From Bacillus sp. FJAT-14578 (GTDB lineage Bacteria; Bacillota; Bacilli; Bacillales; Bacillaceae_H): 64,000 bases of DNA. The number at the start of each line of letters is the position of its first letter. Within the stretch, counting starts at the first letter, position 1. Position numbers and translations under genes: made by a program. The DNA is taken from contig NZ_AYSE01000005.1 in assembly GCF_000504165.1 (NCBI RefSeq), forward strand, positions 432,985 to 496,984, given 5' to 3'. Shown in pieces: positions 9,736-18,682 of this stretch. The notes below the pieces were generated by a model that was not told the origin of the DNA, did not search any database, and was given only the letters and a program-made list of their open reading frames with translations.

Positions 9736-10101
9736 ATGAGTCAAGATATCCTAACGATTACTGAAGCGGCAAGCTTTCAAATAAAAGATATGATGAAAGA
9801 GCATGGGGAACAAGAAGCTTATTTGCGTGTAGCTATTCAAGGAGGCGGGTGCAGCGGCCTTTCTTACGGCATGGGGTTTGACCATGAGGTGCAAGAGGGA
9901 GATGTCCAACTTGAACAACATGGAATTAAAGTGTTGATTGATAAAGAAAGCGCTCCTGCTCTAAAAGGAACAAAAATCGACTATAAGCAGTCTATGCTTG
10001 GAGGCGGCTTTACGATCGATAATCCAAATGCGATTGCCTCCTGTGGCTGCGGATCTTCTTTCCGTACGGCTGCGAATGCAGGTAAGCCTGAAGAATGTTA
10101 A
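9736..10101 (+). CDS. yutM: HesB/IscA-type iron-sulfur carrier YutM
   Basis: A 121-residue A-type Fe-S carrier. The three conserved cysteines are Cys39 in GGGCSGLSY and Cys103/Cys105 in SCGCGSSF. This family transfers clusters to apoproteins in the cytoplasm. AGGAGG stands before the ATG. The stop codon directly abuts a double-hairpin repeat. Partner genes with related roles are yutI and possibly yuzB in the same neighbourhood. Confidence 0.93.
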   Translation: MSQDILTITEAASFQIKDMMKEHGEQEAYLRVAIQGGGCSGLSYGMGFDHEVQEGDVQLEQHGIKVLIDKESAPALKGTKIDYKQSMLGGGFTIDNPNAIASCGCGSSFRTAANAGKPEEC

Positions 10102-10104
10102 TAA

Positions 10105-10218
10105 AGAGGATGACTGGAAAGTTATGAAAAGAATACCTTTCCAGTCATTCTCCCTGAAAGGGCCCGCCCTAAAAATCCAGTAAAACAAAGGGATTCAGTG
10201 GCGGGTCTTTTCAATGAA
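10105..10218. repeat. Double-hairpin dispersed repeat, copy A
   Basis: The first hairpin (GATGACTGGAAAG with CTTTCCAGTCATTC) spans about 10105-10151. The second pairs TGAAAGGGCCCGCC with GGCGGGTCTTTTCA, and its loop contains AATCCAGTAAAACAAAGGG. Loop and stem match copies at 14672, 49259 and 60542. There is no U-run after the second stem, so it is not a standard terminator. Confidence 0.75.
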
Positions 10219-10362
10219 AAGCTTTCGATTTAAAGAATAATTAAGTCCTATAAATTGGAATATAACTTTTGTCATGGGTGAGAACCGACTGTTTTCCCCC
10301 TTTTTTATCTGTAAAGAATATAACAATTGAAAGAATTTCACATAAATGTTACAATTCCACTA

Positions 10363-10376
10363 CGAAAACGGTTACA
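10363..10376 (+). promoter_or_regulatory. cre-like / LacI-family operator
   Basis: CGAAAACGGTTACA matches the catabolite-responsive consensus TGWAANCGNTNWCA at all but the first base. It lies 17 bases before the start of a LacI-family regulator gene, so it may be bound by CcpA or be an autoregulatory operator. Confidence 0.5.
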
Positions 10377-10393
10377 TAAGAGGCGGTGGGGGT

Positions 10394-11383
10394 ATGTCTG
10401 TTACCATAAAAGATGTAGCGAGGAAAGCGAATGTTTCGGTTGCGACTGTTTCCAGAGTCTTAAACAATTTACCGGGTTATTCGGAAGAAACGAAAAAGCG
10501 GGTCATGAGTACGATTGAACAAATGGGCTACCAGCCAAATGCCATTGCAAGAGGTTTGATAAGTAAGCAGACCAAGACAATCGGTGTATTGCTTCCGGCT
10601 GTGTCGGACTTATTTGCCTCCGCCATCTTAAACGGTGTGGAAGATAGGGCTCATGAGCTTGACTACAGTGTAATTATTTGTAAAACGGATAAGAATGGTA
10701 CACGCACGATGAAATATTTGCAAATGCTGCGTGAAAAGCAAGTAGATGGAATTGTATTTGTTAGTGATCAGATGACAGATGCCTATTATAAAACGATTAA
10801 AGGCATGGAACTTCCTGTGGTGCTTGTTTCCAGTCAGTCTCCTTATCCGTTGCCGTATGTAAAGGTTAACGACTATAAGGCTTCTTATGATGCTGTATCA
10901 TATTTGATTCAGCATGGTCATACTCATATCGGGATGATTGCAGGAACGAAAGGAGATCCGTTAGCTACCGTTCCGCGTGTACAAGCGTTTAAACAAGCTT
11001 TACAGGATCACCAACTATACATCGATGATTGTTCAATCATATATGGGGATTTCAGGTTTAGAAGTGGAATAGAAGGAATGGAAAAATTACTTTCTCAATA
11101 TCCTCATTCGCTCACGGCCGTATTTTGTGCTAGTGATGAAATGGCAGCGGGAGCGTTATCCTTTTTACATAAACGAAACATGAAAGTACCTAACGATATT
11201 TCAGTCATTGGATACGATAATACCGCAACGGCAGAAAAAACGGTACCACCGTTAACGACGGTTGGTCAGCCGCTTTACGAAATGGGGAGAATAGCTGTCC
11301 AAATCCTATTGGGGCATCAAGCTGAAAAGGAAATCGTTATGCCGCATTCCATTATTGAAAGAGAAACAGTGTGCCTCATCTAA
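10394..11383 (+). CDS. LacI/GalR-family transcriptional regulator
   Basis: A 329-residue regulator. The N-terminal helix-turn-helix TIKDVARKANVSVATVSR (residues 4-21), followed by the hinge and a periplasmic-binding-protein-like sugar domain (IGVLLPAVSDLFAS, DGIVFVSDQM, GYDNTATAEK), is diagnostic. The frame extends 16 codons upstream, but GGTGGGGGT before the ATG at 10394 and the start of the DNA-binding domain fix the start. No sugar gene adjoins it, so its ligand cannot be inferred. A cre-like palindrome immediately upstream suggests autoregulation or CcpA control. Confidence 0.88.
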   Translation: MSVTIKDVARKANVSVATVSRVLNNLPGYSEETKKRVMSTIEQMGYQPNAIARGLISKQTKTIGVLLPAVSDLFASAILNGVEDRAHELDYSVIICKTDKNGTRTMKYLQMLREKQVDGIVFVSDQMTDAYYKTIKGMELPVVLVSSQSPYPLPYVKVNDYKASYDAVSYLIQHGHTHIGMIAGTKGDPLATVPRVQAFKQALQDHQLYIDDCSIIYGDFRFRSGIEGMEKLLSQYPHSLTAVFCASDEMAAGALSFLHKRNMKVPNDISVIGYDNTATAEKTVPPLTTVGQPLYEMGRIAVQILLGHQAEKEIVMPHSIIERETVCLI

Positions 11384-11421
11384 ATGAATGAAGGCTTTTC
11401 TATTGGTAAATTGAATTTGCG

Positions 11422-11475
11422 GTTCTGATGAAAATGACGAGTGCTCATCGCAGCACTCGTCATTTTCATTAGAAC
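11422..11475. terminator. Long hairpin after the LacI-family gene
   Basis: Arms at 11422-11445 and 11452-11475 pair over 24 positions with one G-U and a six-base loop. The tail lacks a U-run, so termination is inferred from position. Confidence 0.6.
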
Positions 11476-11518
11476 ATAGCCGTATTTAAAGGCTGTACTC
11501 TCGCTTCTCAATGGATCC

Positions 11519-11637
11519 TCAGCGAATTAATTTGGGTTTTCCTTTATACGTAGAAATATCGCCTGTACCTTCAGGCTTTGCGATAAACTCTAGGTAGGAA
11601 AGAGGGAATTTCCGAAAGCTGTGAGGAGCAAGTGTGA
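11519..11637 (-). pseudogene. Possible coding remnant
   Basis: On the minus strand one frame reads ...YLEFIAKPEGTGDISTYK... and ends at TGA (11519-11521), with a protein-like composition. It has no start or ribosome site and runs into a stop about 40 codons upstream. It could be the worn 3' end of a lost gene. I do not recognise the family; chance is possible. Confidence 0.25.
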
Positions 11638-11815
11638 GGAATATTCGCTCTTTCATTTGAAATAGAATTGGAATCGATTCCATTAGTTGGGGTTATTAGA
11701 AATAAATGAATTTTGTCTTGAAAAAAATTGCGAAAAGGCATATGATGTTTGATAGGCATATTGTTAAGATTTTATGACAATTATCTAACAATTTCTTGTC
11801 CTTTTACGACTAAGT

Positions 11816-11833
11816 ACGTGAAGTAATTCACAA
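11816..11833. promoter_or_regulatory. Rex-type operator upstream of yumB
   Basis: ACGTGAAGTAATTCACAA matches the Rex consensus TTGTGAANNNNTTCACAA at all but the first two bases and contains a perfect GTGAA-4-TTCAC palindrome. It overlaps the -35 box of the yumB promoter, as expected for repression by the NADH/NAD+ sensor Rex. Confidence 0.7.
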
Positions 11834-11855
11834 ACTCTCTGTTAGACTTTAGAAT
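11827..11855 (+). promoter_or_regulatory. Sigma-A promoter of yumB
   Basis: TTCACA at 11827-11832 and TAGAAT at 11850-11855 are 17 bases apart. The -35 hexamer is part of the Rex-type palindrome. Confidence 0.6.
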
Positions 11856-11969
11856 AAGGCGACGGATAGGAACAAAATGAGATGCTTACAATAAGAAAAA
11901 AACAACGGTTCTTTCGTCAAATTAATGATAATAATAAAACATTTTATAGAAAAGGTGGATGACATTGCA

Positions 11970-13184
11970 ATGAGAAAGCCTAAAATTGTAATTCTTGGTG
12001 CTGGTTACGGTGGTCTTATGACAACTGTTAATCTTCAAAAGAAGTTAGGAGTCAGCGAAGCAGAAATCGTACTTGTAAACAAAAATGATTACCATTATGA
12101 AACAACTTGGTTGCACGAAGTATCTGCAGGTACGCTGCATCACGACCGTTCCCGCTTTAAAATTGCTGATGTAATCGACAAGAGTAAAGTGAATTTTGTT
12201 CAAGATACAGTAGTTGACATTAAGCCAGAAGAAAAGCGCGTGATTCTTGAAAATGGTGAAATTGACTTCGATTATTTAGTTGTGGCTCTTGGCTACGAGT
12301 CCGAAACATTTGGCATTAAAGGATTGAAAGAGTATGCTTTTTCTCTTGCCAATATTAACGCAGCACGTCAAATCCGTGAGCACATCGACTATATTTTCGC
12401 TACGTACAACAACGAGCCGGTAAAACGTGATGAATTATTAACAATCGTTGTAGGCGGAGCTGGTTTCACAGGTATCGAGTTAGTAGGAGAACTGGCAAAT
12501 CGTGTTCCCCAATTATGTAAGGAATTCGATATTCCGCGTGAAAAAGTCCGCATTGTTTGCGTAGAAGCAGCTCCAATGGCATTGCCTGGTTTTGATCCGG
12601 AGTTAGTGGAGTATGCTGTAACGCAATTAGAGCGTAAAGGTGTAGAGTTCAAAATCGGTACAGCTATTAAAGAATGTACAGAAGACGGCATTATTGTTGC
12701 CAAGGATGATCAAGTGGAAGAAATTAAAGCAGGTACGGTTATTTGGGCTGCTGGGGTACGCGGAAGCCATCTTATTGAGAAAGCTGGTTTTGAAAACATG
12801 CGAGGCCGTGTAAAAGTAGATCCTCATTTACGCGCTCCTGGTCATGACAATATCTTCATTGTCGGTGACTGCTCATTGATCATTAATGAAGAAATCAATC
12901 GCCCATATCCGCCGACAGCACAAGTTGCGATGCAAGAAGGTGTAACATGCGCCAAAAACTTAGCTGTATTGGTTCGCGGCCAAGGCGAAATGGAAGTCTT
13001 CAAACCTGATTTAAAAGGTACAGTATGTTCATTGGGGCATGATGATGCAATTGGTATCGTATTCGATCGGAAATTATTCGGCTCAAGTGCTTCATTCATG
13101 AAAAAGGTAGTAGACAACCGCGCATTGTTCTTACAAGGCGGAGCAGGTCTTGTAATGAAAAAAGGTAAATTCAACTTTTTCTAA
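11970..13184 (+). CDS. yumB: Type II NADH dehydrogenase
   Basis: A 404-residue NDH-2, a membrane-associated FAD enzyme passing electrons from NADH to menaquinone without proton pumping. The FAD motif GAGYGG is at residues 10-15, the NADH motif [10 protein letters not shown] at about 162-171, and [10 protein letters not shown] plus the quinone-site motif [10 protein letters not shown] lie in the last third. The ATG at 11970 (AAAGGTGG upstream) gives the usual length; the frame extends further left without support. A Rex-type operator covers the promoter, which would link expression to the NADH/NAD+ ratio. A strong terminator follows. Confidence 0.94.
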   Translation: MRKPKIVILGAGYGGLMTTVNLQKKLGVSEAEIVLVNKNDYHYETTWLHEVSAGTLHHDRSRFKIADVIDKSKVNFVQDTVVDIKPEEKRVILENGEIDFDYLVVALGYESETFGIKGLKEYAFSLANINAARQIREHIDYIFATYNNEPVKRDELLTIVVGGAGFTGIELVGELANRVPQLCKEFDIPREKVRIVCVEAAPMALPGFDPELVEYAVTQLERKGVEFKIGTAIKECTEDGIIVAKDDQVEEIKAGTVIWAAGVRGSHLIEKAGFENMRGRVKVDPHLRAPGHDNIFIVGDCSLIINEEINRPYPPTAQVAMQEGVTCAKNLAVLVRGQGEMEVFKPDLKGTVCSLGHDDAIGIVFDRKLFGSSASFMKKVVDNRALFLQGGAGLVMKKGKFNFF

Positions 13185-13188
13185 AATA

Positions 13189-13222
13189 AAAAGCGGCAGG
13201 CTTAAAAGCCTGCCGCTTTGTT
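13189..13222 (+). terminator. Terminator of yumB
   Basis: Perfect 12-base arms (AAGCGGCAGGCT at 13191-13202 with its complement at 13207-13218), followed by TTGTTTT. Confidence 0.88.
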
Positions 13223-13427
13223 TTACGAAATGAGCACCTTTTCGAGAATGGAGAAAATAATGGATGAGGAAATAAGGCTGCTTAGCGGATGAAGTATGGT
13301 GATTCTGCTTCATATAGCATTGAAAAATAAAAAAGATCAAATGTTGAATTTTTTCCAATTCATGTGTTTTTTACACACAAAATGATTGTATAGTATGATT
13401 TAAAGAAAGGGTAAAGGGGAGAATCAA

Positions 13428-13907
13428 ATGATTAAAAAGAGAGCGAAAGTGTGGCTTGCGGTTAGTGGACTTGTGCTGACGGAGGATGGGCGTTATCTTG
13501 TCGTGAAGAAGCATTATGGGGGCTTAAAAGGAAAATGGTCGTTTCCCGCCGGTTTTGTGGAAGAAGGAGAAACCCTTGATGAAGCAGTAATACGGGAAGT
13601 GATGGAAGAAACAGGGGTTCAAGCGGACGTTTTAGGCATGGTTGGAATTCGGTCAGGGGTCATTCGGAATGAAATTAGTGATAATATGGTTATCTTCCTT
13701 ATGAGAGCCAAGCATACGGACATTATAGTACAAGAGAAAGAACTGGAAGCGGCTGCTTTTTTAACAAAGGACCAACTACGTTTTGACGAAAATACCTCTT
13801 TATTGGTAAAGTATTTTATCGAGCAACAATACCAGCTGTTGGACATGCATGAGCATTTGAACCCGGGTGACCATTTTGAATACACGTCGTATAAATTATT
13901 TGTATGA
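13428..13907 (+). CDS. NUDIX hydrolase
   Basis: A 159-residue NUDIX pyrophosphohydrolase. The NUDIX box is complete, from GFVEEGETLDEA (about residue 42) to REVMEETGV (about residue 56), with the Mg-binding REVMEE helix. A leading KVWLAVSGLVLTEDGRYLVV strand pattern is typical. The substrate (nucleotide diphosphate derivative, NADH, CoA or other) cannot be told. AAAGGGGAG precedes the ATG. Its neighbour yumB suggests a redox-cofactor context but this is not evidence of function. Confidence 0.9.
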   Translation: MIKKRAKVWLAVSGLVLTEDGRYLVVKKHYGGLKGKWSFPAGFVEEGETLDEAVIREVMEETGVQADVLGMVGIRSGVIRNEISDNMVIFLMRAKHTDIIVQEKELEAAAFLTKDQLRFDENTSLLVKYFIEQQYQLLDMHEHLNPGDHFEYTSYKLFV

Positions 13908-14045
13908 ATATGAAAGAAAACTAAAGAAAAACATATTTGTATGCGTTTACATCATTAAAAAGGGAGCTGTAAGGCTCCTTTCCATTCAAATAAATATTTG
14001 ATATATTATCTGAAAATTCAATCAAATTATGAGAGGATGAAAAAA

Positions 14046-14180
14046 ATGAATGAATGCCTACTATGTGATGGTCATGGTTATGTAACGATACTGATGGGGG
14101 GAACCGAAACGTGCTTACACTGTCAAGGAACCGGTATAAAAGAAGTGGAGGAAGCAGAGACCGCTTATTCACGCCAATAA
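14046..14180 (+). CDS. yuiA: YuiA-like small zinc-ribbon protein
   Basis: A 44-residue protein with two CxxCxGxG motifs, CLLCDGHG and CLHCQGTG, as in the DnaJ zinc centre, separated by a GGTET turn. This fits YuiA, a small conserved Bacillus protein of unknown role. The longer frame starts at 13998, but GAGAGG at 14031-14036 points to the ATG at 14046. It lies between the NUDIX gene and yuiB, as expected from yui gene order. Confidence 0.8.
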   Translation: MNECLLCDGHGYVTILMGGTETCLHCQGTGIKEVEEAETAYSRQ

Positions 14181-14228
14181 AGGAAACTTTCATCAGTGGG
14201 GGTCTTACTGCCCCTTAATGAGGGATAA
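14178..14228 (+). repeat. Mosaic repeat family, short copy
   Basis: AAAGGAAACTTTCATC followed by AGTGGGGGTCTTACTGCCC and TTAATGAGGGAT. The same two blocks occur inverted and farther apart at 49977-50235, and the AAGGGAACTTCCATC end recurs at 15868-15882 and 25145-25162. It begins at the yuiA stop codon. Confidence 0.7.
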
Positions 14229-14238
14229 ACTTATTTCA

Positions 14239-14282
14239 ATAACGGGGCACGGATAAAAAACCATCCGTGCCCCGTTATTTAT
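14239..14282 (+). terminator. Terminator between yuiA and yuiB
   Basis: Perfect 16-base arms (ATAACGGGGCACGGAT at 14239-14254 and its complement at 14263-14278) with an eight-base loop and a T-rich tail. Confidence 0.85.
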
Positions 14283-14343
14283 ATGGATTCATATACGCCT
14301 TTTTAGTACACTAAAAAAGGATGTGTACGGGAGGTGAGAAAAC

Positions 14344-14667
14344 ATGGAAATGAGTATTCCGGTTTTATTAATATCGATTTTGCTATTTTTCGTTTTATTC
14401 TTTGGAATCGGTTTCTTACTAAATATGTTATTAAGAATGTCATGGATCATGGCGGTTTTATATCCCATCGTTTTCATTTTAATTGTTGATGATATAAGAT
14501 TTATTGAATACATTCAACAACCTGGACCTTCCTTCTCTCATTTAGGGGGGAAAATCTCTTCCCTGGCTGCGGCTGATATTGCGATTTTAACAGCAGGTTT
14601 GACAGGGGCAATTGTCTCTGGTCTTGTGATACGCTGGCTGCGTGCAAAAGGATATAGAATGTTTTAA
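14344..14667 (+). CDS. yuiB: YuiB-like membrane protein
   Basis: A 107-residue protein with three likely membrane helices: residues about 6-27, 34-50 and 77-97, the last ending in a basic RWLRAKGYR tail. This is the YuiB pattern in Bacillus. Function unknown. GGGAGGTGAG before the ATG is a strong ribosome site. It is separated from yuiA by a terminator, so it probably has its own promoter. Confidence 0.8.
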   Translation: MEMSIPVLLISILLFFVLFFGIGFLLNMLLRMSWIMAVLYPIVFILIVDDIRFIEYIQQPGPSFSHLGGKISSLAAADIAILTAGLTGAIVSGLVIRWLRAKGYRMF

Positions 14668-14671
14668 AAAC

Positions 14672-14784
14672 AGGCTGGATGGAAAGGGGGGCAAAAGCCT
14701 CCCTTTTCCATCCAGCCTGCTGAAAGGACCCGTCACTAAAATCCAGTAAAATCATGGATTGATTGACGGGTCCTTTCAGTGAAA
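14672..14784. repeat. Double-hairpin dispersed repeat, copy B
   Basis: First hairpin AGGCTGGATGGAAAAGGG-type stem (14672-14718). Second hairpin has perfect 16-base arms CTGAAAGGACCCGTCA (14720-14735) and its complement (14764-14779), with AATCCAGTAAAATCA in the loop. It begins five bases after the yuiB stop codon. Confidence 0.8.
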
Positions 14785-14956
14785 TAATCATTTTGATCAT
14801 CTATGGTAACCTTGTGAAACAGTCATTTTTTCCTGCCTGCATGGTTAATTAAATATGGAATAAATTAACAAAATATACTGATGGAATTAACCTGTAAAAA
14901 TGTGGCATTCTCTCATTCGCGAATAATTTCTTTCCGGTTTGGAAAGGAATAGAATC

Positions 14957-15703
14957 GTGAGAGGAGTTGTCATATTCGTAATGATGAAGAAAATACTAAA
15001 ACGGTTAAGTATGACATTATTGTTTATAGGTGCTTTAATCACAACAGGTGAATCAATTTCCGGTGTAGAAGCGCAGACGATTGCGAATTGGGTTTATGAA
15101 CGTACACCTTGGTCCGGCTCTAATGAATCTTTTTTAACATACTCATATGAAGACAACGACTATAAAGCCAATTCATTGTCTTATAAAACTTTATTTCATG
15201 AAGGTCAAACATTCACGCAAATATCGAGTGAACAAACTGTTATGAATCCCAAAAGCCAGTCATTGGAAACAGCGATTGACTGGTCAAAGTATCCAGTTCA
15301 CAATGTGTTAGCGACTGGTTATACCGCGGGATACGAATCGACAGGGAAAAAGCCTGGACACCCTTCTTATGGCATAACATATTCCGGCGTAAAGGTAAAA
15401 CGTGATTTATACTCGACCATCGCAGCCGATTTGAATGTCTTTCCGGTTGGAACGATTCTGTTTATTCCAGGCTACGGATACGGAGTGGTAGCCGATAAAG
15501 GCGGTGCCATTAAAGGGAATCGCTTGGATTTATATTATGAAACAGTAAATGATGTATATGAGTCCTGGGGAAAGAGGACACTGGACGTATATATAGTAAA
15601 GCGGGGGAGCGGAAACCTAACGGAAGAAGAGTTGACATTGTTAAACGAAAACAAATCCATGCAAGTATTCCGCCAACAATATATTGGAATCAAATCCTCC
15701 TAA
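14957..15703 (+). CDS. yuiC: YuiC-like 3D-domain protein (lytic transglycosylase-like)
   Basis: An exported protein with a basic N-terminus and one hydrophobic signal segment ([15 protein letters not shown]). The C-terminal 3D domain is the catalytic fold shared with MltA and resuscitation-promoting-type enzymes: the [13 protein letters not shown] entry, a [12 protein letters not shown] segment, then conserved aspartates in [18 protein letters not shown] and LDVYIV. YuiC proteins of Bacillus cleave peptidoglycan glycan strands in this way. Start is uncertain: the GTG at 14957 has AAAGGAA upstream; ATGs at 14981/14984 give a more compact signal peptide but lack a well-spaced site. Confidence 0.85.
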   Translation: MRGVVIFVMMKKILKRLSMTLLFIGALITTGESISGVEAQTIANWVYERTPWSGSNESFLTYSYEDNDYKANSLSYKTLFHEGQTFTQISSEQTVMNPKSQSLETAIDWSKYPVHNVLATGYTAGYESTGKKPGHPSYGITYSGVKVKRDLYSTIAADLNVFPVGTILFIPGYGYGVVADKGGAIKGNRLDLYYETVNDVYESWGKRTLDVYIVKRGSGNLTEEELTLLNENKSMQVFRQQYIGIKSS

Positions 15704-15704
15704 A

Positions 15705-15795
15705 GCAAGCATTTTCTCAACGAGAAGATAGATGCTTGCTAAAAGGTGGGAGGATCGATCGGTCTAGAACATGCCTGGTTGTGCTAGACCGATTT
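15705..15795. terminator. Two hairpins after yuiC
   Basis: AGCAAGCAT...ATGCTTGCT forms the first hairpin (about 15705-15741). ATCGGTCTAG at 15758-15767 with its complement at 15784-15793 forms the second. Both lack a clean U-run; termination is likely from position only. Confidence 0.5.
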
Positions 15796-15867
15796 GTATG
15801 AGGGGAAATGTTACGAACATTTTAGACCCTCAATGGATGGAATGTTCTTTGGTCATTATCCGTCTGA

Positions 15868-15882
15868 TGGAAGTTCCCTTTA
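15868..15882 (-). repeat. Repeat tip overlapping the yuiD stop codon
   Basis: GATGGAAGTTCCCTTTA at 15866-15882 matches repeat ends at 25146, 50218 and 60650. The yuiD stop codon TAA is part of it. Confidence 0.5.
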
Positions 15883-16356
15883 TAAAAGAAAAAAATAAAT
15901 AAAACAAGAAATAGCAATGCCTGTAACGGCCCCGAAAAAAACTTCAATTGGCTGATGTCCGAGTAACTCCTTCAATTTTGCTTGTTTCTCCTTTTCAGCT
16001 TGTTCCGGCCACATTTTCGCTTCTGTAATAAAATGGTTGAAGTCTGCTACCAATTTGTTCAGTACAATAGCCTGTTCACCAGCATGCCGGCGCACCCCTG
16101 TCGCATCAAACATGACAATGACGGCAAAGATGGTGGAAATGGCAAAATAGGGTGAGCCAAACCCTTCAGCTAGACCGATTGCCGTTGTTAAGGATGTAAC
16201 GGCTGCAGAGTGAGAACTTGGCATTCCTCCTGTACTAAAAACAAGTCCCCAATGAACCTTTTTCGTTGCGATAAATTCAATCGGAACTTTTACGACTTGC
16301 GCAAAAATGATAGCGGCAAAAGCGCTCCAAAGCGGGAAGTTTGTAAATAAGTCCAT
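15880..16356 (-). CDS. yuiD: YuiD-like PAP2-related membrane protein (DUF212)
   Basis: A 158-residue membrane protein of the divergent PAP2 group. The signature TGGMPSSHSA (residues about 42-51) and DATGVRRHAGEQA (about 84-96) correspond to phosphatase motifs two and three of acid phosphatase/lipid phosphatase proteins. Four membrane helices are likely, with a final one, FFGAVTGIAISCFIYFFLL. The biological substrate is unknown. AAAGGAG precedes the ATG. Convergent with yuiC. Confidence 0.87.
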   Translation of the reverse strand: MDLFTNFPLWSAFAAIIFAQVVKVPIEFIATKKVHWGLVFSTGGMPSSHSAAVTSLTTAIGLAEGFGSPYFAISTIFAVIVMFDATGVRRHAGEQAIVLNKLVADFNHFITEAKMWPEQAEKEKQAKLKELLGHQPIEVFFGAVTGIAISCFIYFFLL

Positions 16357-16421
16357 AAATTACGCTCCTTTACATCAAATGGCTAACAGGTTATTTCTGC
16401 TTTTGATATCATATATTATAG

Positions 16422-16672
16422 GGGGTGTTCAAAAAGTCCTGGAAAAATGGCCGTCGAATTTACTTGCACAGAAAGTAATGATCTGACGTCCGTCACAGGA
16501 CGCGGCGGTTCTTAGTCGGGCGATGTCAGTGGTATTAAACGCTACTCGCGTATTAATACCATATTCTCCAAAAAGAAGAACATTTTTTCTTTGTGCAATA
16601 AAGAATCTTGAAAAGTTTTCCTTATTCTCGAAGCGATGCTTCCTTGAACCTTTTGAGCCTTTTTGAACATAT
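16422..16672. repeat. Dispersed repeat with TGTTCAAAAAG termini, copy 2
   Basis: Terminal inverted repeats TGTTCAAAAAG at 16426-16436 and the complement at 16659-16669. It shares interior blocks with the copy at 7558-7711 but holds about 100 extra bases, including AGGACGCGGCGGT and TTAGTC blocks that also occur inverted in the repeat at 49977-50235. It fills most of the 380-base gap between yuiD and the DUF309 gene. Confidence 0.78.
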
Positions 16673-16734
16673 CCTTGTATAACAACCTTTCCCTAAAAGA
16701 AATGGACATAATCTCTAAATAGGGAGGAGAAGCA

Positions 16735-17112
16735 ATGTCTTGCTATCCTTTAGAATACTATGAATTTTTTATCAAATTCAATGAGGGAGATTATTATACG
16801 TGCCACGATTTGTTGGAAGACATGTGGATGACCGAAAAAGATAATTTGTTTTTAAAAGGTTTATTGCAGTTAACTGTTGCTTTATATCATTACGGATACG
16901 GAAATATAAAAGGGGCAAGGATGATGATGCGTACAGCGTATCAATACTTACAGCCGTATCGCCCCTTCCATTGGGGACTTAATCTCGAGCCAGTTTTTTT
17001 GTTTATGGAAAAGTGTTTAAGTATTTTTCCAGAACATCTGGACTCTGTTCAATTTGACTCGATTCATACTTTACCGGTATTACCTGATCTTATTTTATAT
17101 TTAGAAGAGTAA
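16735..17112 (+). CDS. DUF309 domain protein
   Basis: A 125-residue all-helical protein of the DUF309 family. The signature [20 protein letters not shown]...EDMW (residues 7-30) includes the family's conserved Asn-x-Gly-x-Tyr-x-x-Cys-His and Asp-Met-Trp residues. [17 protein letters not shown] follows. DUF309 proteins have no established activity, though the conserved His/Asp/Glu suggest metal binding. GGGAGGAG gives a strong start. It lies 17 bases before pepA and may be co-transcribed with it. Confidence 0.85.
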   Translation: MSCYPLEYYEFFIKFNEGDYYTCHDLLEDMWMTEKDNLFLKGLLQLTVALYHYGYGNIKGARMMMRTAYQYLQPYRPFHWGLNLEPVFLFMEKCLSIFPEHLDSVQFDSIHTLPVLPDLILYLEE

Positions 17113-17129
17113 CAGAAAGGGGTTTTTTA

Positions 17130-18629
17130 ATGTTTACAGTTAAAAATAATGTTGATTTACAACAGAAAACGGAAGCGTTAGTCGTTGGGATTTTTCATCA
17201 AAACCAGCAGCCGCAAGGATTAATGGCAGATATCAATGAAGCGTTGGATCACCAATTGCTGACATTCATTAAAGAAGGCGATATCGCCGTTAAAGCGAAA
17301 CAGCTTTCCAAGCTTCACACGTTTGGAAAGCTGGGACCAAAGCGTCTGTTTTTTGTCGGCCTCGGCAAAAAAGAAAAGCTGACGGAGCAAGATTTAAAAG
17401 AAGCGTTTGGCTCATTATTTAAAGAGGTACAAGAGGCAAAGCTGCAAGAGATTTCGATTGCCCTCGAGACATTTTTGACAGACAATCTTGATACATATGA
17501 TGCAGCACATGCCTTGAGTGAAGCGTGGCCGCTTGCTACCTATAAATTTGAGGACTATAAGAAAAAATCAAATGAGCCGGAAAAACAACTCGAGCACGTG
17601 ATCGTATACGCAGATGGAGATGAAAAAGAGCTGCAAGCGGCTTTGACTGTCGGATATACGTACGGAAAAGCAACGAATTCTGCCCGTACGCTCGTCAATT
17701 TGCCAGGCAATATGCTTACGGCAACAGACTTGGCGAACTATGCGGCAGAGCTGGCGGAAAAGTACCATTTCGAACTGGAAATACTGGAAAAAGAAGATAT
17801 GGAGAAGCTTGGAATGGGAGCATTTCTTGCTGTTAACAAAGGATCTGTTGAGCTTCCGAAAATGATTGTACTGAAATACCAAGGAAAAGAACAGTGGAGC
17901 GATGTCATTGGTCTGGTTGGAAAAGGAATCACCTTTGATACAGGAGGCTACTCACTTAAACCGAAAGACGGCATTGTCGGCATGAAAACAGATATGGCTG
18001 GAGCGGCATCCGTATTAGGAGCAATGGAAATCATCGGCGAATTGAAACCGGAACAAAATGTAGTTGCCGTTATTCCTTCTACAGATAATATGATTAACGG
18101 GGAAGCCTTAAAACCCGATGATGTCATTACATCCATGAGCGGAAAAACCATCGAAGTATTAAATACGGATGCGGAAGGAAGATTGGCACTGGCGGACGCG
18201 GTTACGTATGCGAAGCACCACGGGGCCGACTATTTAGTGGACGTCGCTACACTGACAGGAGGAGTCATTATTGCCCTTGGAATGCATACGACCGGGGCCA
18301 TGACAAACAATGAAGAGTGGTTTGAGCAGGTGCGGGAAGCGAGCATGGAGGCGGGAGAGCCCATTTGGCAATTACCGATTTTTGAAAAGGATAAGGAACG
18401 TGTTCGGGGCAGTAAAGTTGCCGATTTGAATAATTCCCCCGGACGTGAAGGACACGCCATTATGGGAGGGGCTTTTATCGGCGAATTTGCAGAAGACACC
18501 CCATGGGTCCATTTAGATATTGCGGGAACCTCTGAGACGAAAGCACATCATGCTTTAGGGCCTGATGGAGCGACAGGGGTGATGGTTCGTACACTAGCGA
18601 TTCTTGTGGAACGATTCGAAACAAAATAA
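17130..18629 (+). CDS. pepA: Leucyl aminopeptidase (M17 family)
   Basis: A cytoplasmic dinuclear-metal aminopeptidase, YuiE in B. subtilis. The catalytic C-terminal domain holds [16 protein letters not shown] (metal ligands Lys265, Asp270; catalytic Lys277), Asp288, and the family signature NTDAEGRL at residues 345-352 with ligands Asp347 and Glu349. The N-terminal domain (residues 1-160) is the macro-like hexamer domain. 499 residues is normal. AGAAAGGGG precedes the ATG. A terminator follows, ending the DUF309-pepA unit. Confidence 0.95.
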   Translation: MFTVKNNVDLQQKTEALVVGIFHQNQQPQGLMADINEALDHQLLTFIKEGDIAVKAKQLSKLHTFGKLGPKRLFFVGLGKKEKLTEQDLKEAFGSLFKEVQEAKLQEISIALETFLTDNLDTYDAAHALSEAWPLATYKFEDYKKKSNEPEKQLEHVIVYADGDEKELQAALTVGYTYGKATNSARTLVNLPGNMLTATDLANYAAELAEKYHFELEILEKEDMEKLGMGAFLAVNKGSVELPKMIVLKYQGKEQWSDVIGLVGKGITFDTGGYSLKPKDGIVGMKTDMAGAASVLGAMEIIGELKPEQNVVAVIPSTDNMINGEALKPDDVITSMSGKTIEVLNTDAEGRLALADAVTYAKHHGADYLVDVATLTGGVIIALGMHTTGAMTNNEEWFEQVREASMEAGEPIWQLPIFEKDKERVRGSKVADLNNSPGREGHAIMGGAFIGEFAEDTPWVHLDIAGTSETKAHHALGPDGATGVMVRTLAILVERFETK

Positions 18630-18638
18630 TGAGAGGAT

Positions 18639-18682
18639 AAAAATGCCTGTTTTGCATATTGCGTGCATAGCAGGCATTTTTG
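18639..18682 (+). terminator. Terminator of pepA
   Basis: AAAAATGCCTG pairs with CAGGCATTTTT, with an inner GCATA-TGC pairing in the loop, and ends in T. Confidence 0.8.

Noticed and set aside
11571..11759. 62-codon minus-strand ORF
   Set aside because: No ribosome site or recognisable fold; only the overlapping other frame looked faintly coding.
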